Positions 7,618 to 15,495 of a DNA stretch of 64,000 bases are shown in pieces (position 1 is the first letter of the stretch; each line of letters begins with the position of its first letter). Origin of the DNA: CAVXDY01 sp963721335 (lineage in GTDB: Bacteria > Actinomycetota > Thermoleophilia > Miltoncostaeales > Miltoncostaeaceae). Under the pieces are notes generated by a model, which worked only from the letters and a program-made list of their open reading frames with translations, made no database searches and was not told where the DNA came from. The stretch lies in assembly GCA_963721335.1 (NCBI GenBank), contig CAVRIV010000008.1, positions 434,001 to 498,000 on the forward strand. Direction: 5' to 3'. Position numbers and translations under genes: made by a program.

Positions 7618-10020
7618 GTGGCATACCGCCGCCGTCGACGGCGCCCGGCGACTCGCGTCCGCAAGGGCTCGGGGCTCGACTCCCAGACGCGGGAGCTGCT
7701 GGGCCTCGGCCTGGTCGCTCTGGCCATCTTCCTGGGCGTCTCGCTGTTCCTGGGCTTCGGCGCCGGTCCCGTGGGGGGATGGCTGGAGAACGGGACGCGC
7801 CTTCTGGTGGGCCGCGCGGTCGCGCTCGCGCCGCTGGCCCTGATCGCCCTCGGCGTCGCCCTCATCCTCGACCACCCGCTGCTGTCGGCCCGCCCGATGC
7901 GGCTCGGCCTGGCCGTGGGCTCGGTCGCGCTGCTGGTGGCGCTGGCCGGCGGCTCCCTCGGCCTGGGCGGCACGACGCGCCAGGGCTGGTTCGAGTCGGA
8001 GGTCATGAAGGAGCGCGGAGGGCTCGTGGGCGAGGCGGGCTATTGGGCCACCAGCACCACGGTCGGGAGCGTGGGCACCGCGATCCTGGTGGTGGCCGGG
8101 CTGCTGGCCGCGGTCGTGCTCATCTCCGGGGCCTCGCTCGGCCACGTGGTGCGGCGGGGCGGCCAGGGCGCGGCGGTGGCCTCGCGCAGCGTGAGCCGGG
8201 GGGTCACCACGGCGACCGTCACGGCCATCCGCGGCAGCCAGCGCCTGCGCGAGCGGCTCGACTCCCTGGAGCCCCCCACGCTGGTCGGGCGCCGCCGCGC
8301 CCGCGCCGAGGCGTCCCCTCCGCCGCTCGACGGCGCCGACACCTTCCCCGACCTCTTCGACGGGCCGTCGGCGATGCCGCCGTCGCCGGCGCTCGCGCCC
8401 GAGGGGCTGGGATCCTCCGACGACCCGTTCTCGTCGGCGCCCTCCCGGATCGGCCTCGCCGGGGCCGATGGGGTCGGCGACGAGCAGATGGCGCTGGCCG
8501 ACGAGGCCCCCGAGTTGGAGCCGGCCTTCGCCCCGCGGCCGAAGCGCACGCCCGGGGGGCGCGCCGCGGCTCCGATGGTCCGGCGCCTGCCGCCGCGCGG
8601 CATGCTGCGTCGCTCGAGCGGGCCGACGGCGCAGCCGGAGGAGCTCATCGCGCGCACGAGCCGGCTGCTGGAGGAGGCGCTCGGCCACTTCGGCATCGAG
8701 GCCACGGTCTCCGACACGGTGAGCGGCCCGCGGGTCACCCGCTACGAGCTGCAGCTCGCCCCCGGCACCAAGGTGGGGCGGATCACGGCCCTGCGGGACG
8801 ACCTCGCCTACGCCCTGGCCGCCCGCGAGGAGCTGCGCATCATCGCGCCGATCCCGGGAAAGCAGGCCGTGGGCGTGGAGGTGCCGAACCCCGAGGCGTC
8901 CCTCGTGACGCTGGGCGACATCACCCGCGAGTTCCCCGCGCACGCCGGGCCGCTGATGGCGTGGCTGGGCCTCGACCTGGGCGGAAAGCCGGTCTACATC
9001 GACCTCGCGCGCATGCCGCACCTGCTGATCGCGGGCTCCACCGGCACCGGGAAGAGCGTCTGCCTCAACGCCCTCCTGGCCTCGATCCTGCTGCGCTCCA
9101 CGCCCGAGAGCCTGCGGATGATCCTGATCGACCCCAAGAAGGTCGAGCTCAACCACTACGAGAGCATCCCCCACCTGCTGACGCCGGTCGTGACGAACAT
9201 GAAGGACGCCGCCGCGGTGCTCTCCAACATCGTGCGCGAGATGGAGAGCCGCTACGAGCTGATGGGCATGGCGCGCGCGCGCAACCTGCGCGACTGGAAC
9301 ACGGCCCGCGAGGCCGAGGGCCAGCCGGCGATCCCCACGATCCTCGTGGTCATCGACGAGCTGGCGGACCTGATGATGGTCTCGCCCGCCGAGGTCGAGG
9401 ACGCGATCATCCGCCTGGCCCAGAAGAGCCGGGCGGTCGGGATCCACCTGGTGCTGGCCACCCAGCGCCCCTCGGCCGACGTCATCACCGGGATGATCAA
9501 GGCCAACGTGCCCTCGCGGATCGCCTTCGCGGTCTCGTCGCAGGTCGACTCGCGCGTGGTGCTCGACGCCGGCGGGGCCGAGACCCTGCTGGGCCACGGC
9601 GACATGCTGTTCCGGCCCGTGGGCACGTCGCGCCTCCAGCGCCTCCAGGGCGCCTACGTCAGCGAGGAGGAGATCCTCGCCATCACCGATCACTGGCGTG
9701 AGCAGGGCCGTCCCGAGCTGCGCGAGGAGCTGATGGAGCGGCCCGAGCCGGTGGAGGATCCGCTCGACCCCGACGCCGACGACATGATCGGGCGGGCCAT
9801 CGAGATGGTGGTGCAGCAGGGCACGGCCTCGGTGTCGCTCCTGCAGCGGCGCCTGGGCGTCGGATACGCCCGCGCGGGGCGCCTGGTCGACGCCATGGAG
9901 CGCATGGGGGTCGTGTCCGGCCACGAGGGCTCCAAGCCCCGCACGGTGCTCGTGGGGGAGGGCGACCTCGACCGCCTCCTGCGGCGCCCCGCGGCCGTCG
10001 CGGAGGACGATCCGGACTGA
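7618..10020 (+). CDS. ftsK: DNA translocase FtsK/SpoIIIE
   Basis: About 800 residues. Four membrane segments in the first 170 residues anchor it at the septum; a charged and proline-rich linker follows; the motor domain has the Walker A GSTGTGKS near residue 472 and Walker B LVVIDELADLM near residue 580. A C-terminal winged-helix gamma domain (LLQRRLGVGYARAGRLVDAM) would read chromosome-orienting sequences. It pumps DNA during cell division and dimer resolution. GTG 7618 precedes the basic cytoplasmic start AYRRRRRRP; a GGTGGAGG ribosome-site-like sequence lies 13 bases upstream, which is long. An in-frame ATG further upstream (7444) would run through the sod promoter. Confidence 0.95.
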   Translation: MAYRRRRRRPATRVRKGSGLDSQTRELLGLGLVALAIFLGVSLFLGFGAGPVGGWLENGTRLLVGRAVALAPLALIALGVALILDHPLLSARPMRLGLAVGSVALLVALAGGSLGLGGTTRQGWFESEVMKERGGLVGEAGYWATSTTVGSVGTAILVVAGLLAAVVLISGASLGHVVRRGGQGAAVASRSVSRGVTTATVTAIRGSQRLRERLDSLEPPTLVGRRRARAEASPPPLDGADTFPDLFDGPSAMPPSPALAPEGLGSSDDPFSSAPSRIGLAGADGVGDEQMALADEAPELEPAFAPRPKRTPGGRAAAPMVRRLPPRGMLRRSSGPTAQPEELIARTSRLLEEALGHFGIEATVSDTVSGPRVTRYELQLAPGTKVGRITALRDDLAYALAAREELRIIAPIPGKQAVGVEVPNPEASLVTLGDITREFPAHAGPLMAWLGLDLGGKPVYIDLARMPHLLIAGSTGTGKSVCLNALLASILLRSTPESLRMILIDPKKVELNHYESIPHLLTPVVTNMKDAAAVLSNIVREMESRYELMGMARARNLRDWNTAREAEGQPAIPTILVVIDELADLMMVSPAEVEDAIIRLAQKSRAVGIHLVLATQRPSADVITGMIKANVPSRIAFAVSSQVDSRVVLDAGGAETLLGHGDMLFRPVGTSRLQRLQGAYVSEEEILAITDHWREQGRPELREELMERPEPVEDPLDPDADDMIGRAIEMVVQQGTASVSLLQRRLGVGYARAGRLVDAMERMGVVSGHEGSKPRTVLVGEGDLDRLLRRPAAVAEDDPD

Positions 10021-10052
10021 GCATCCGGTTGCGGGTGGTCGCGGGTCTGGGC

Positions 10053-10058
10053 TAGGGT
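10053..10058 (+). promoter_or_regulatory. -10 box of the rodZ-like gene
   Basis: TAGGGT in the ftsK/rodZ gap. Predicted leader of about 33 bases, with GAGGAGG at 10071-10077 rather far from the ATG. Confidence 0.4.
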
Positions 10059-10097
10059 GCCGCACCGGGCGAGGAGGATTTCGCCCGCACCGCCCAC

Positions 10098-10913
10098 ATG
10101 TTCGAAATCGGAAACACACTCCGCGAGGCCCGGCTGCGTCGCGGCCTCGACGTGTTGGAGTGCGAGGCTGAGACCAAGATCCGGGCCAAGTACCTCCGGG
10201 CGATGGAGGAGGAGAACTTCGACCTCATGCCGTCGCCGACGTATGTGCGCGGCTTCCTGCGCGCATACGCGGAGTTCCTGGACCTGGACGGGCAGCTCGT
10301 GCTCGACGAGTACGAGTCCCGCTTCGAGACCTTCGACGCCTCCGAGGAGCACGCGGCTCCCTCCCAGAGGCCGTCGTCGGGGTCCCCGCGGGGGTCGTCG
10401 CGATCCCGCCGGCCGGCCCCGGGGCCCCGCAAGATCAAGCCGCCGCGGCGGCGGCGCACCGAGGTCCAGCTCCTCTGGCTCGCCATCGGCGGCGTGATGG
10501 CCGTGGCTCTCCTGGTCTGGCTGGGAGTGGGGGAGACGAACACCCCGTCCCCGGTCGCCCAGAGCTCGACCCCGTCGACGACCCCGGCCCCCGCGCCGCT
10601 GGTCGGCGAGCCGGACACCTCGGCGGTGGAGAAGCCGGTCCGGACCAAGCCGATCTCCATCGTGCTCGCCGGCATCGGTGAGAACGGCTGCTGGGTGCAG
10701 GTGCGCGGGCGCGACGGCAAGGGCCCGCTGGCCTACGAGGGCACGATCGACCCCGGCGAGACGCAGATCTTCAAGGTGCGCGAGGGCATCTGGGTGCGCG
10801 CCGCCAACCCGGCGGGGCTGGCGGTGACCGTGGCCGGCAAGGACGTGGAGCTCGGGAGCACCGACACGGGCAACTTCCTCATCACCCCGACGGGAGCGAA
10901 GAGCGTCGGATGA
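10098..10913 (+). CDS. RodZ-like helix-turn-helix membrane protein
   Basis: A 271-residue protein with an N-terminal helix-turn-helix domain (FEIGNTLREARLRRGLDV to about residue 70, with SPTYVRGFLRAYAEFL), a basic linker, one membrane span near residues 123-143, a Ser/Thr/Pro linker and a C-terminal DUF4115-like beta domain ending near 260. This is the architecture of RodZ, the membrane anchor of the cell-shape cytoskeleton, and of the actinobacterial paralogues found between ftsK and cinA. Without MreB in the window, a shape role is an inference. Confidence 0.85.
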   Translation: MFEIGNTLREARLRRGLDVLECEAETKIRAKYLRAMEEENFDLMPSPTYVRGFLRAYAEFLDLDGQLVLDEYESRFETFDASEEHAAPSQRPSSGSPRGSSRSRRPAPGPRKIKPPRRRRTEVQLLWLAIGGVMAVALLVWLGVGETNTPSPVAQSSTPSTTPAPAPLVGEPDTSAVEKPVRTKPISIVLAGIGENGCWVQVRGRDGKGPLAYEGTIDPGETQIFKVREGIWVRAANPAGLAVTVAGKDVELGSTDTGNFLITPTGAKSVG

Positions 10914-10929
10914 GGCGGGTGCCGCCGCG

Positions 10930-12177
10930 GTGCGGGCGGCGATCCTCGTCACGGGGGACGAGATCCTGCGGGGCCGGATCGAGGAGCGCAACGCCGGGCT
11001 GATCGCCCGCTCCCTGGAGCCGCTCGGCGTCGAGGTCGAGCGGGTGGCGATCGTCGGCGACGACCTGGACGGGCTGGTACGGGCCCTCGAGGCGCTCCTC
11101 GCCGGGCCGGCCGACCTGATCTGCACCACCGGGGGGCTCGGGCCGACGCACGACGACCTCACCATGGAGGCCGTCGCCCGCGCCACCGGGCGCCGGCTCG
11201 TGATCGACGCGGGCGCGCTGGCCCTGGTCGAGGCGCGCCACGCCGGGATCGGCGTGGACGCCGCGACGCGGGGGGCCGTACAGGAGAAGCAGGCCTCCCT
11301 GCCGGGCGGGGCGGTCGTCCTGCCCCCCGTCGGGACCGCTCCGGGGTGTCTGCTCGAGCACGAGGGCCGGCTGGTCGCCGTCCTGCCCGGACCGCCCTGG
11401 GAGCTGCAGGCGATGTGGGAGGCCGCGCTGGCGGAGCCCATGCTGGCGGCCCTGATCGCGCGCGCCGGCACCCCGCGCGAGCGCGTGCTCCACCTGTTCG
11501 CGGTGCCCGAGTCGCGGGTCGTGGAGATCGTCGCGGGGCTCGACGCGGACATCTGGGACCGCCTGCGCGTCGGCGTCTGCGCGCGCGACGCCGAGCTCGA
11601 GATGACCATCCGCTCGGCGCCGGGCGACGAGTGGGCCGCCGACGCGCTGCAGGAGCGCCTGGGAGCGGTGCTGGGGGATGCGCTCTACAGCCGCGACGCG
11701 TCGGTGGACGAGGTGGTGGCCGGCGCCCTCCTGGCCGCCGGGCAGACCGTGGCGGTGGCCGAGTCGTGCACCGGCGGGGGGCTCGGGGCGCGGCTCACGG
11801 ACCGGCCGGGATCCTCCGCCTACGTGCGGGGAGGCGTGATCTCGTACGACGACGAGGTCAAGCGCTCGGTGCTGGGCGTTGACCCGGAGGTGATCCGCCT
11901 CCACGGCGCCGTCTCGGAGGAGTGCGCCCGCGAGATGGCCGAGGGGGTGCGGCGGCTGGTGGGCAGCGACTGGGCGCTCTCGGTGACCGGCATCGCCGGG
12001 CCGGGCGGGGGGACCCCCGACAAGCCCGTCGGGCTCGTCTACGTCGGCCGCGCGGGCCCCGACGGAGCCGTCGTCGAGGAGCTGCGGCTGCGGGGGGACC
12101 GCGCGCGGATCCGGGAGCGCTCGGTGGCGATGGCCCTGCACCTGCTGCGGCGCGGGCTGGTGCCGGCGGGGGTGTGA
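10930..12177 (+). CDS. cinA: Competence/damage-inducible protein CinA (nicotinamide-nucleotide amidase)
   Basis: A full-length two-domain protein of 415 residues. The N-terminal molybdopterin-binding-like domain has ILVTGDEILRGRIEERN and TTGGLGPTHDDLT, the pyrophosphatase site of COG1058. The C-terminal CinA/PncC domain has VAVAESCTGGGLGARLT with the amidase serine, and VTGIAGPGGG. Together they recycle NMN and related nucleotides. GTG 10930 follows the rodZ-like gene by 16 bases. cinA-thpR-recA is a classic bacterial cluster, and recA is often co-transcribed from it. Confidence 0.95.
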   Translation: MRAAILVTGDEILRGRIEERNAGLIARSLEPLGVEVERVAIVGDDLDGLVRALEALLAGPADLICTTGGLGPTHDDLTMEAVARATGRRLVIDAGALALVEARHAGIGVDAATRGAVQEKQASLPGGAVVLPPVGTAPGCLLEHEGRLVAVLPGPPWELQAMWEAALAEPMLAALIARAGTPRERVLHLFAVPESRVVEIVAGLDADIWDRLRVGVCARDAELEMTIRSAPGDEWAADALQERLGAVLGDALYSRDASVDEVVAGALLAAGQTVAVAESCTGGGLGARLTDRPGSSAYVRGGVISYDDEVKRSVLGVDPEVIRLHGAVSEECAREMAEGVRRLVGSDWALSVTGIAGPGGGTPDKPVGLVYVGRAGPDGAVVEELRLRGDRARIRERSVAMALHLLRRGLVPAGV

Positions 12178-12244
12178 CGAGGGCTGTCGCGGGTGACGCC
12201 CCCGCCCGTGACGCCGGGCCCTGATCCGTGACGGGCCGCGACGG

Positions 12245-12250
12245 TAGCGT
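12245..12250 (+). promoter_or_regulatory. thpR -10 box, leaderless start
   Basis: TAGCGT ends eight bases before the ATG at 12259. Confidence 0.5.
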
Positions 12251-12258
12251 GATCGCCG

Positions 12259-12831
12259 ATGACCCCGCCGCTGCGCCCCGCGAACCGCCTGTTCGTCGCC
12301 GCCGACCTCCCCGCGGACGCCCGGGCGCGACTGGCGCGCTCGGCTGCCGAGATGGCCGCGGCCGGCGGGGGCCGGCCGGTGGCGCCCGAGAGCCTGCACG
12401 TCACGCTCGACTTCATCGGGCGCGTCCACCCGCCTCAGTGGCCCGCCCTCGCCGAGGGCGTCACCGAGGCGCTCGCGGGGCCGGCGCTGCGGGTCGGCCT
12501 CGGTCATCTGCGTGCCCGCCCCCGGTCCTCGCGCGCCCGGCTCGTGGCGCGCGAGCTGCTCGACCCCGAGGGCGCGCTCGCGGAGTGGATCCTGCGGGTG
12601 AGGGCGGCGGTGGACGGGGCGCTCGAGCGCAGCCCGGACGGCTCCCGGCCGTGGCCGCACGTCACGCTCGTGCGCCTGCGCCGGGCGGCCAGGGTCGATC
12701 TCCCGCCGGCGACGGATGAGGAACACATGTTCGATATCAGCCGAGCGGCGCTCTATGATTCCCACCAGTCGCCGGGAGGGCCCTCGCGCTATCGAGAGCT
12801 CATCGCGGTGGAGCGTCAACCCGCCCCATGA
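12259..12831 (+). CDS. thpR: RNA 2',3'-cyclic phosphodiesterase
   Basis: A 190-residue 2H phosphoesterase, once called 2'-5' RNA ligase. The two catalytic HxT motifs are visible as SLHVTLDFIGR near residue 47 and WPHVTLVRLRR near residue 135. The opening NRLFVAADLP is typical. Its last 110 bases contain the SOS box and promoter of recA, and its TGA overlaps an ATG in front of recA as ATGA. It sits between cinA and recA as in many bacteria. Confidence 0.92.
   Translation: MTPPLRPANRLFVAADLPADARARLARSAAEMAAAGGGRPVAPESLHVTLDFIGRVHPPQWPALAEGVTEALAGPALRVGLGHLRARPRSSRARLVARELLDPEGALAEWILRVRAAVDGALERSPDGSRPWPHVTLVRLRRAARVDLPPATDEEHMFDISRAALYDSHQSPGGPSRYRELIAVERQPAP
12721..12732. promoter_or_regulatory. 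LexA-binding SOS box of recA
   Basis: GAACACATGTTC is a perfect palindrome that fits the Gram-positive/actinobacterial SOS consensus GAAC-N4-GTTC. It lies about 110 bases before the recA start, inside the thpR coding end, and overlaps the -35 region of the recA promoter, where a LexA repressor would block transcription. Confidence 0.8.
12730..12759 (+). promoter_or_regulatory. recA promoter
   Basis: TTCGAT (12730-12735), 18-base spacer, TATGAT (12754-12759). The start of transcription would be near 12766, giving a leader of about 75 bases. The -35 side is covered by the SOS box. Confidence 0.6.
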
Positions 12832-12842
12832 AGGAGGCCCCC

Positions 12843-13940
12843 GTGGAGAAGCACGAGGCGCTCGGCTCGGCCGTCGCCCAGATCGAGCGGCAGTTCGGAA
12901 AGGGCGCCATCATGCGGATGGGCGACGCCCCCATCGCGGAGATCGCCGCCATTCCCACCGGCTCGCTCTCGCTCGACATCGCGCTCGGGATCGGGGGCAT
13001 CCCGCGCGGCCGCATCGTCGAGGTGTTCGGCCCCGAGAGCTCGGGGAAGACCACCCTGATCTACCACCTCATCGCCCAGGCCCAGCGCCGGGGCGGCCTG
13101 GCGGCCTTCATCGACGCCGAGCACTCGATGGACCCCGGCTACGCCCGCCGGATCGGGGTCGACGTCGACGAGCTGCTGCTGTCCCAGCCCGACCACGGCG
13201 AGCAGGCGCTGGAGATCGCCGACCTGCTGGTGCGCTCGGCGGCCCTCGACGTCGTCGCGATCGACTCCGTCGCGGCCCTCGTGCCGAAGGCGGAGATCGA
13301 GGGCGAGATGGGCGACACCCACGTCGGCCTCCAGGCCCGCCTCATGTCCCAGGCCCTGCGCAAGCTCGCGGGCACGCTCAACCGCACCGGGACGATCTGC
13401 ATCTTCACCAACCAGCTCCGGGAGAAGATCGGGGTCATGTTCGGGTCCCCCGAGACCACCCCGGGCGGCCGGGCGCTGAAGTTCTACGCGTCCGTGCGCC
13501 TCGACATCCGCCGTATCGAGACCCTCAAGGAGGGCGCCGAGGCGGTCGGCAACCGGGCCCGCGTGAAGGTGGTGAAGAACAAGGTGGCCCCGCCGTTCCG
13601 CCAGGCGGAGTTCGACATCATCTACGGCGAGGGGATCTCCCACGAGGGCAACCTGCTCGACCTGGGCGTCGAGCGCGGGATGATCCAGAAGAGCGGCGCC
13701 TACTTCTCGTTCGGCGACGAGCGGCTGGGCCAGGGGCGCAGCGCCGCCCGGGCCTTCCTGGTCGAGCACACCGATGTGGCCGATCAGATCGAGGCCCGCA
13801 TCCGCGAGGACGCGGGGCTCACCACGCTGCCGTCGTTCGACCCCGAGACCGGGGAGATCCGCGAGCTCGAGCCCGCCGGCGCGAACGGCGCCACCAAGGC
13901 GAACGGGACCGCAGAGGCGAACGGAACCGCCAAGGAGTAG
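12843..13940 (+). CDS. recA: RecA recombinase
   Basis: The 365-residue strand-exchange ATPase of homologous recombination and coprotease for LexA. Walker A GPESSGKT lies near residue 65; the Walker B equivalent is VVAIDSVAAL; loop L2 has the FTNQLREKIGVMFG region; GGRALKFYASVRLD is standard. The C-terminus is an acidic tail plus a repetitive Asn/Gly/Thr/Ala stretch (three ANG-type units). GTG 12843 is preferred because AAGGAGG (12830-12836) sits six bases before it. ATG 12828, overlapping the thpR stop, is the alternative and adds five residues. An SOS box lies upstream. recX does not follow; a toxin-antitoxin module does. Confidence 0.97.
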   Translation: MEKHEALGSAVAQIERQFGKGAIMRMGDAPIAEIAAIPTGSLSLDIALGIGGIPRGRIVEVFGPESSGKTTLIYHLIAQAQRRGGLAAFIDAEHSMDPGYARRIGVDVDELLLSQPDHGEQALEIADLLVRSAALDVVAIDSVAALVPKAEIEGEMGDTHVGLQARLMSQALRKLAGTLNRTGTICIFTNQLREKIGVMFGSPETTPGGRALKFYASVRLDIRRIETLKEGAEAVGNRARVKVVKNKVAPPFRQAEFDIIYGEGISHEGNLLDLGVERGMIQKSGAYFSFGDERLGQGRSAARAFLVEHTDVADQIEARIREDAGLTTLPSFDPETGEIRELEPAGANGATKANGTAEANGTAKE

Positions 13941-13944
13941 CGCG

Positions 13945-13964
13945 TGCTAGCAGCCTGCTAGCAT
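13945..13964. promoter_or_regulatory. vapBC operator and -10 box
   Basis: Two copies of the 8-bp palindrome TGCTAGCA (13945-13952 and 13956-13963) are spaced exactly 11 bp apart, about one helical turn. The second copy overlaps a -10 box TAGCAT (13959-13964) that ends seven bases before the vapB ATG. This fits autorepression by a ribbon-helix-helix antitoxin binding cooperatively. Confidence 0.7.
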
Positions 13965-13971
13965 CGTCGCC

Positions 13972-14193
13972 ATGAGGACGCTCTACATCCGCAACGTCCC
14001 CGACGATGTCGCCGAGCGCCTCGAGCGGATGGCGGCCCGCCGAGGCGTCTCGCTGAACGCGCTCGCGGTCCGCGAGCTGACCGACGTGGCGAGGCGCTCC
14101 GACAACTACGCGCTGCTCGCCGATCTCCCGAGCATGGGCATCGGCGTCGAGGAGATCGTCGCCGAGCTGGAGCGGGGCCGGAACGAGCGATGA
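13972..14193 (+). CDS. FitA/VapB-like ribbon-helix-helix antitoxin
   Basis: A 73-residue protein. The first 45 residues form a ribbon-helix-helix DNA-binding domain (TLYIRNVPDDVAERLERMA then SLNALAVREL), the FitA/VapB subgroup. The C-terminal part, ending EIVAELERGRNER, would wrap the toxin. The gene starts leaderless at ATG 13972 behind a paired palindrome operator, and its stop overlaps the toxin start as ATGA. It binds DNA and neutralises the PIN toxin encoded next. Confidence 0.9.
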   Translation: MRTLYIRNVPDDVAERLERMAARRGVSLNALAVRELTDVARRSDNYALLADLPSMGIGVEEIVAELERGRNER

Positions 14194-14573
14194 TCGTGGC
14201 CGACGCGTCCGTGATCGTCCGCGGTCTCGAGGACGATGGCGCGGCGCGGCGGTTCCTCATGGCGGAAGCGGTTCAGATCCCCCACCTGGCCGACTCCGAG
14301 ATCGTCCAGGCGTTTCGCGGGCTGGTCCGCGGGGGGAGGTTGCCCGTCGAGCACGCTGAGGCGAGCCTCCGCCTGTGGCGACGTCTCGGGGTCGCCCGGC
14401 ACCCGGTGGTGGCGCTCCAGCCCCGCGTATGGGCCCTTCGGGACAGCCTTTCCGCGTACGACGCGACCTACGTTGCCCTGGCCGAGGCCCTCGAGTGCCC
14501 GCTGGCAACCGCGGATCTCCGCCTCGCCAGGGCACGCGGTCTGCGCTGCGAGATCATCCCGACGCTGTCCTGA
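14190..14573 (+). CDS. VapC-type PIN-domain toxin ribonuclease
   Basis: A 127-residue PIN-domain nuclease. The acidic metal-binding residues are in place: Asp5 in IVADASVIV, Glu in DSEIVQAFR near residue 37, Asp in SAYDATYVALAEAL near 95 and Asp in LATADLRLARA near 113. The family cleaves tRNA or rRNA when not bound by its antitoxin. It is coupled to the antitoxin by ATGA and ends only three bases before the convergent gene at 14577. The pair sits directly behind recA. Confidence 0.9.
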   Translation: MIVADASVIVRGLEDDGAARRFLMAEAVQIPHLADSEIVQAFRGLVRGGRLPVEHAEASLRLWRRLGVARHPVVALQPRVWALRDSLSAYDATYVALAEALECPLATADLRLARARGLRCEIIPTLS

Positions 14574-14576
14574 GGC

Positions 14577-15377
14577 TCACCCCGCGCGCTGCGACAGCAC
14601 CGTCCGCGACGGGGTCGCGAACCAGCTGAGCGCCAGCGGCTTCGTGGTGTAGCCGCGCGCGCGGGTGTAGGGCCATACCCGCCAGACGTAGCGTCGCCCG
14701 GGCGCGAGGCGCCTGGGTGGGAGCCGGAGTGCCCGCGACCTGGGGAACGCCGACATGAGCTTGGCGCCGGTCGCGGTGAAGATCTGGACGTTGTAGAGGT
14801 CGGCGCGGGCGGGACCGCCGCGCCACCGCAGCGTGGGCCGCAGGCCGGCGACGACCGTGCCCGCAGCGGGCCGCAGCAGGTGGCGCCCGACGAGGTACCG
14901 CAGGGAGACCGGCGGCATCGGGCGGGCACGCGGGGCGGCCGCCGGGGGCGCGGGAGCTCCGGGGGCCCCCGAAACCGGGGGAGCCGATGGGGCGGAAGGC
15001 GCTCCGGGCACCGCCGGCGCCGTCGAGGTCCCTGGCACCGTCGCCGTTCCCGGCCCCGTCGACGTCCCTGACCCCGCCGGCGTCGTCGGTGTCCTCGGCG
15101 CGGCCGGCGCGGCGGGCGCCGGCGCCGTGGGCGTCATGGGCGGGGGAGGGGCGGCGGGCGGCGGCGGGTCGGGCTGCCGGTCCTCGGCGTTCCCGGGCCC
15201 GCTGTTGTCGGCGCCACCGCCACCGCTGCCGCTGCTGCCGCCGCCGAGGAGGTCGATGACGGGCGTCAGGATGTCCGAGAGAAGGCCCGCCTGTGCCGTC
15301 GCCGGCACGGCGGCGATGAGCCCCAGGGACACCACCGTCGCGGCCAGGAGCGAGCGTGCCATCCGCTCGTTGCGCAT
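14577..15377 (-). CDS. Secreted protein, paralogue A (Pro-rich linker, Fn3-like C-terminus)
   Basis: A 266-residue protein with a signal peptide (MRNERMARSLLAATVVSLGLI, cleavage after about residue 28), a glycine/serine run with the shared motif GGADNSGPGN, a Pro/Ala/Thr-rich linker of about 110 residues and a C-terminal domain of about 95 residues. That domain has LRWRGGPARADLYNVQIF, then GRRYVWRVWPYT and LSWFATPSRTV, which looks like a fibronectin type III or similar beta sandwich. It is a tandem paralogue of the gene at 15496. The start is leaderless. Function unknown; a surface-exposed adhesive or structural protein is an inference. Confidence 0.8.
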   Translation of the reverse strand: MRNERMARSLLAATVVSLGLIAAVPATAQAGLLSDILTPVIDLLGGGSSGSGGGGADNSGPGNAEDRQPDPPPPAAPPPPMTPTAPAPAAPAAPRTPTTPAGSGTSTGPGTATVPGTSTAPAVPGAPSAPSAPPVSGAPGAPAPPAAAPRARPMPPVSLRYLVGRHLLRPAAGTVVAGLRPTLRWRGGPARADLYNVQIFTATGAKLMSAFPRSRALRLPPRRLAPGRRYVWRVWPYTRARGYTTKPLALSWFATPSRTVLSQRAG

Positions 15378-15383
15378 GGCTTC

Positions 15384-15389
15384 ACGCTA
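15384..15389 (-). promoter_or_regulatory. -10 box of secreted paralogue A, leaderless
   Basis: Minus-strand TAGCGT six bases before the ATG at 15377. Confidence 0.55.
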
Positions 15390-15495
15390 CCCCAGGAGAG
15401 CCCCCTGCGAATACACAGAATTTGCCCGTATGCAGGCGGAATAACATTGGAACGCAGGTATGCACTGCGACATTTCGCGACGGTCCGGAGACCGC

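Noticed and set aside
7522..10119. Long minus-strand open frame (about 865 codons) opposite ftsK
   Set aside because: High-GC codon bias leaves antisense frames open; the translation is His/Arg/Asp-rich low-complexity, and ftsK on the other strand is conserved end to end.
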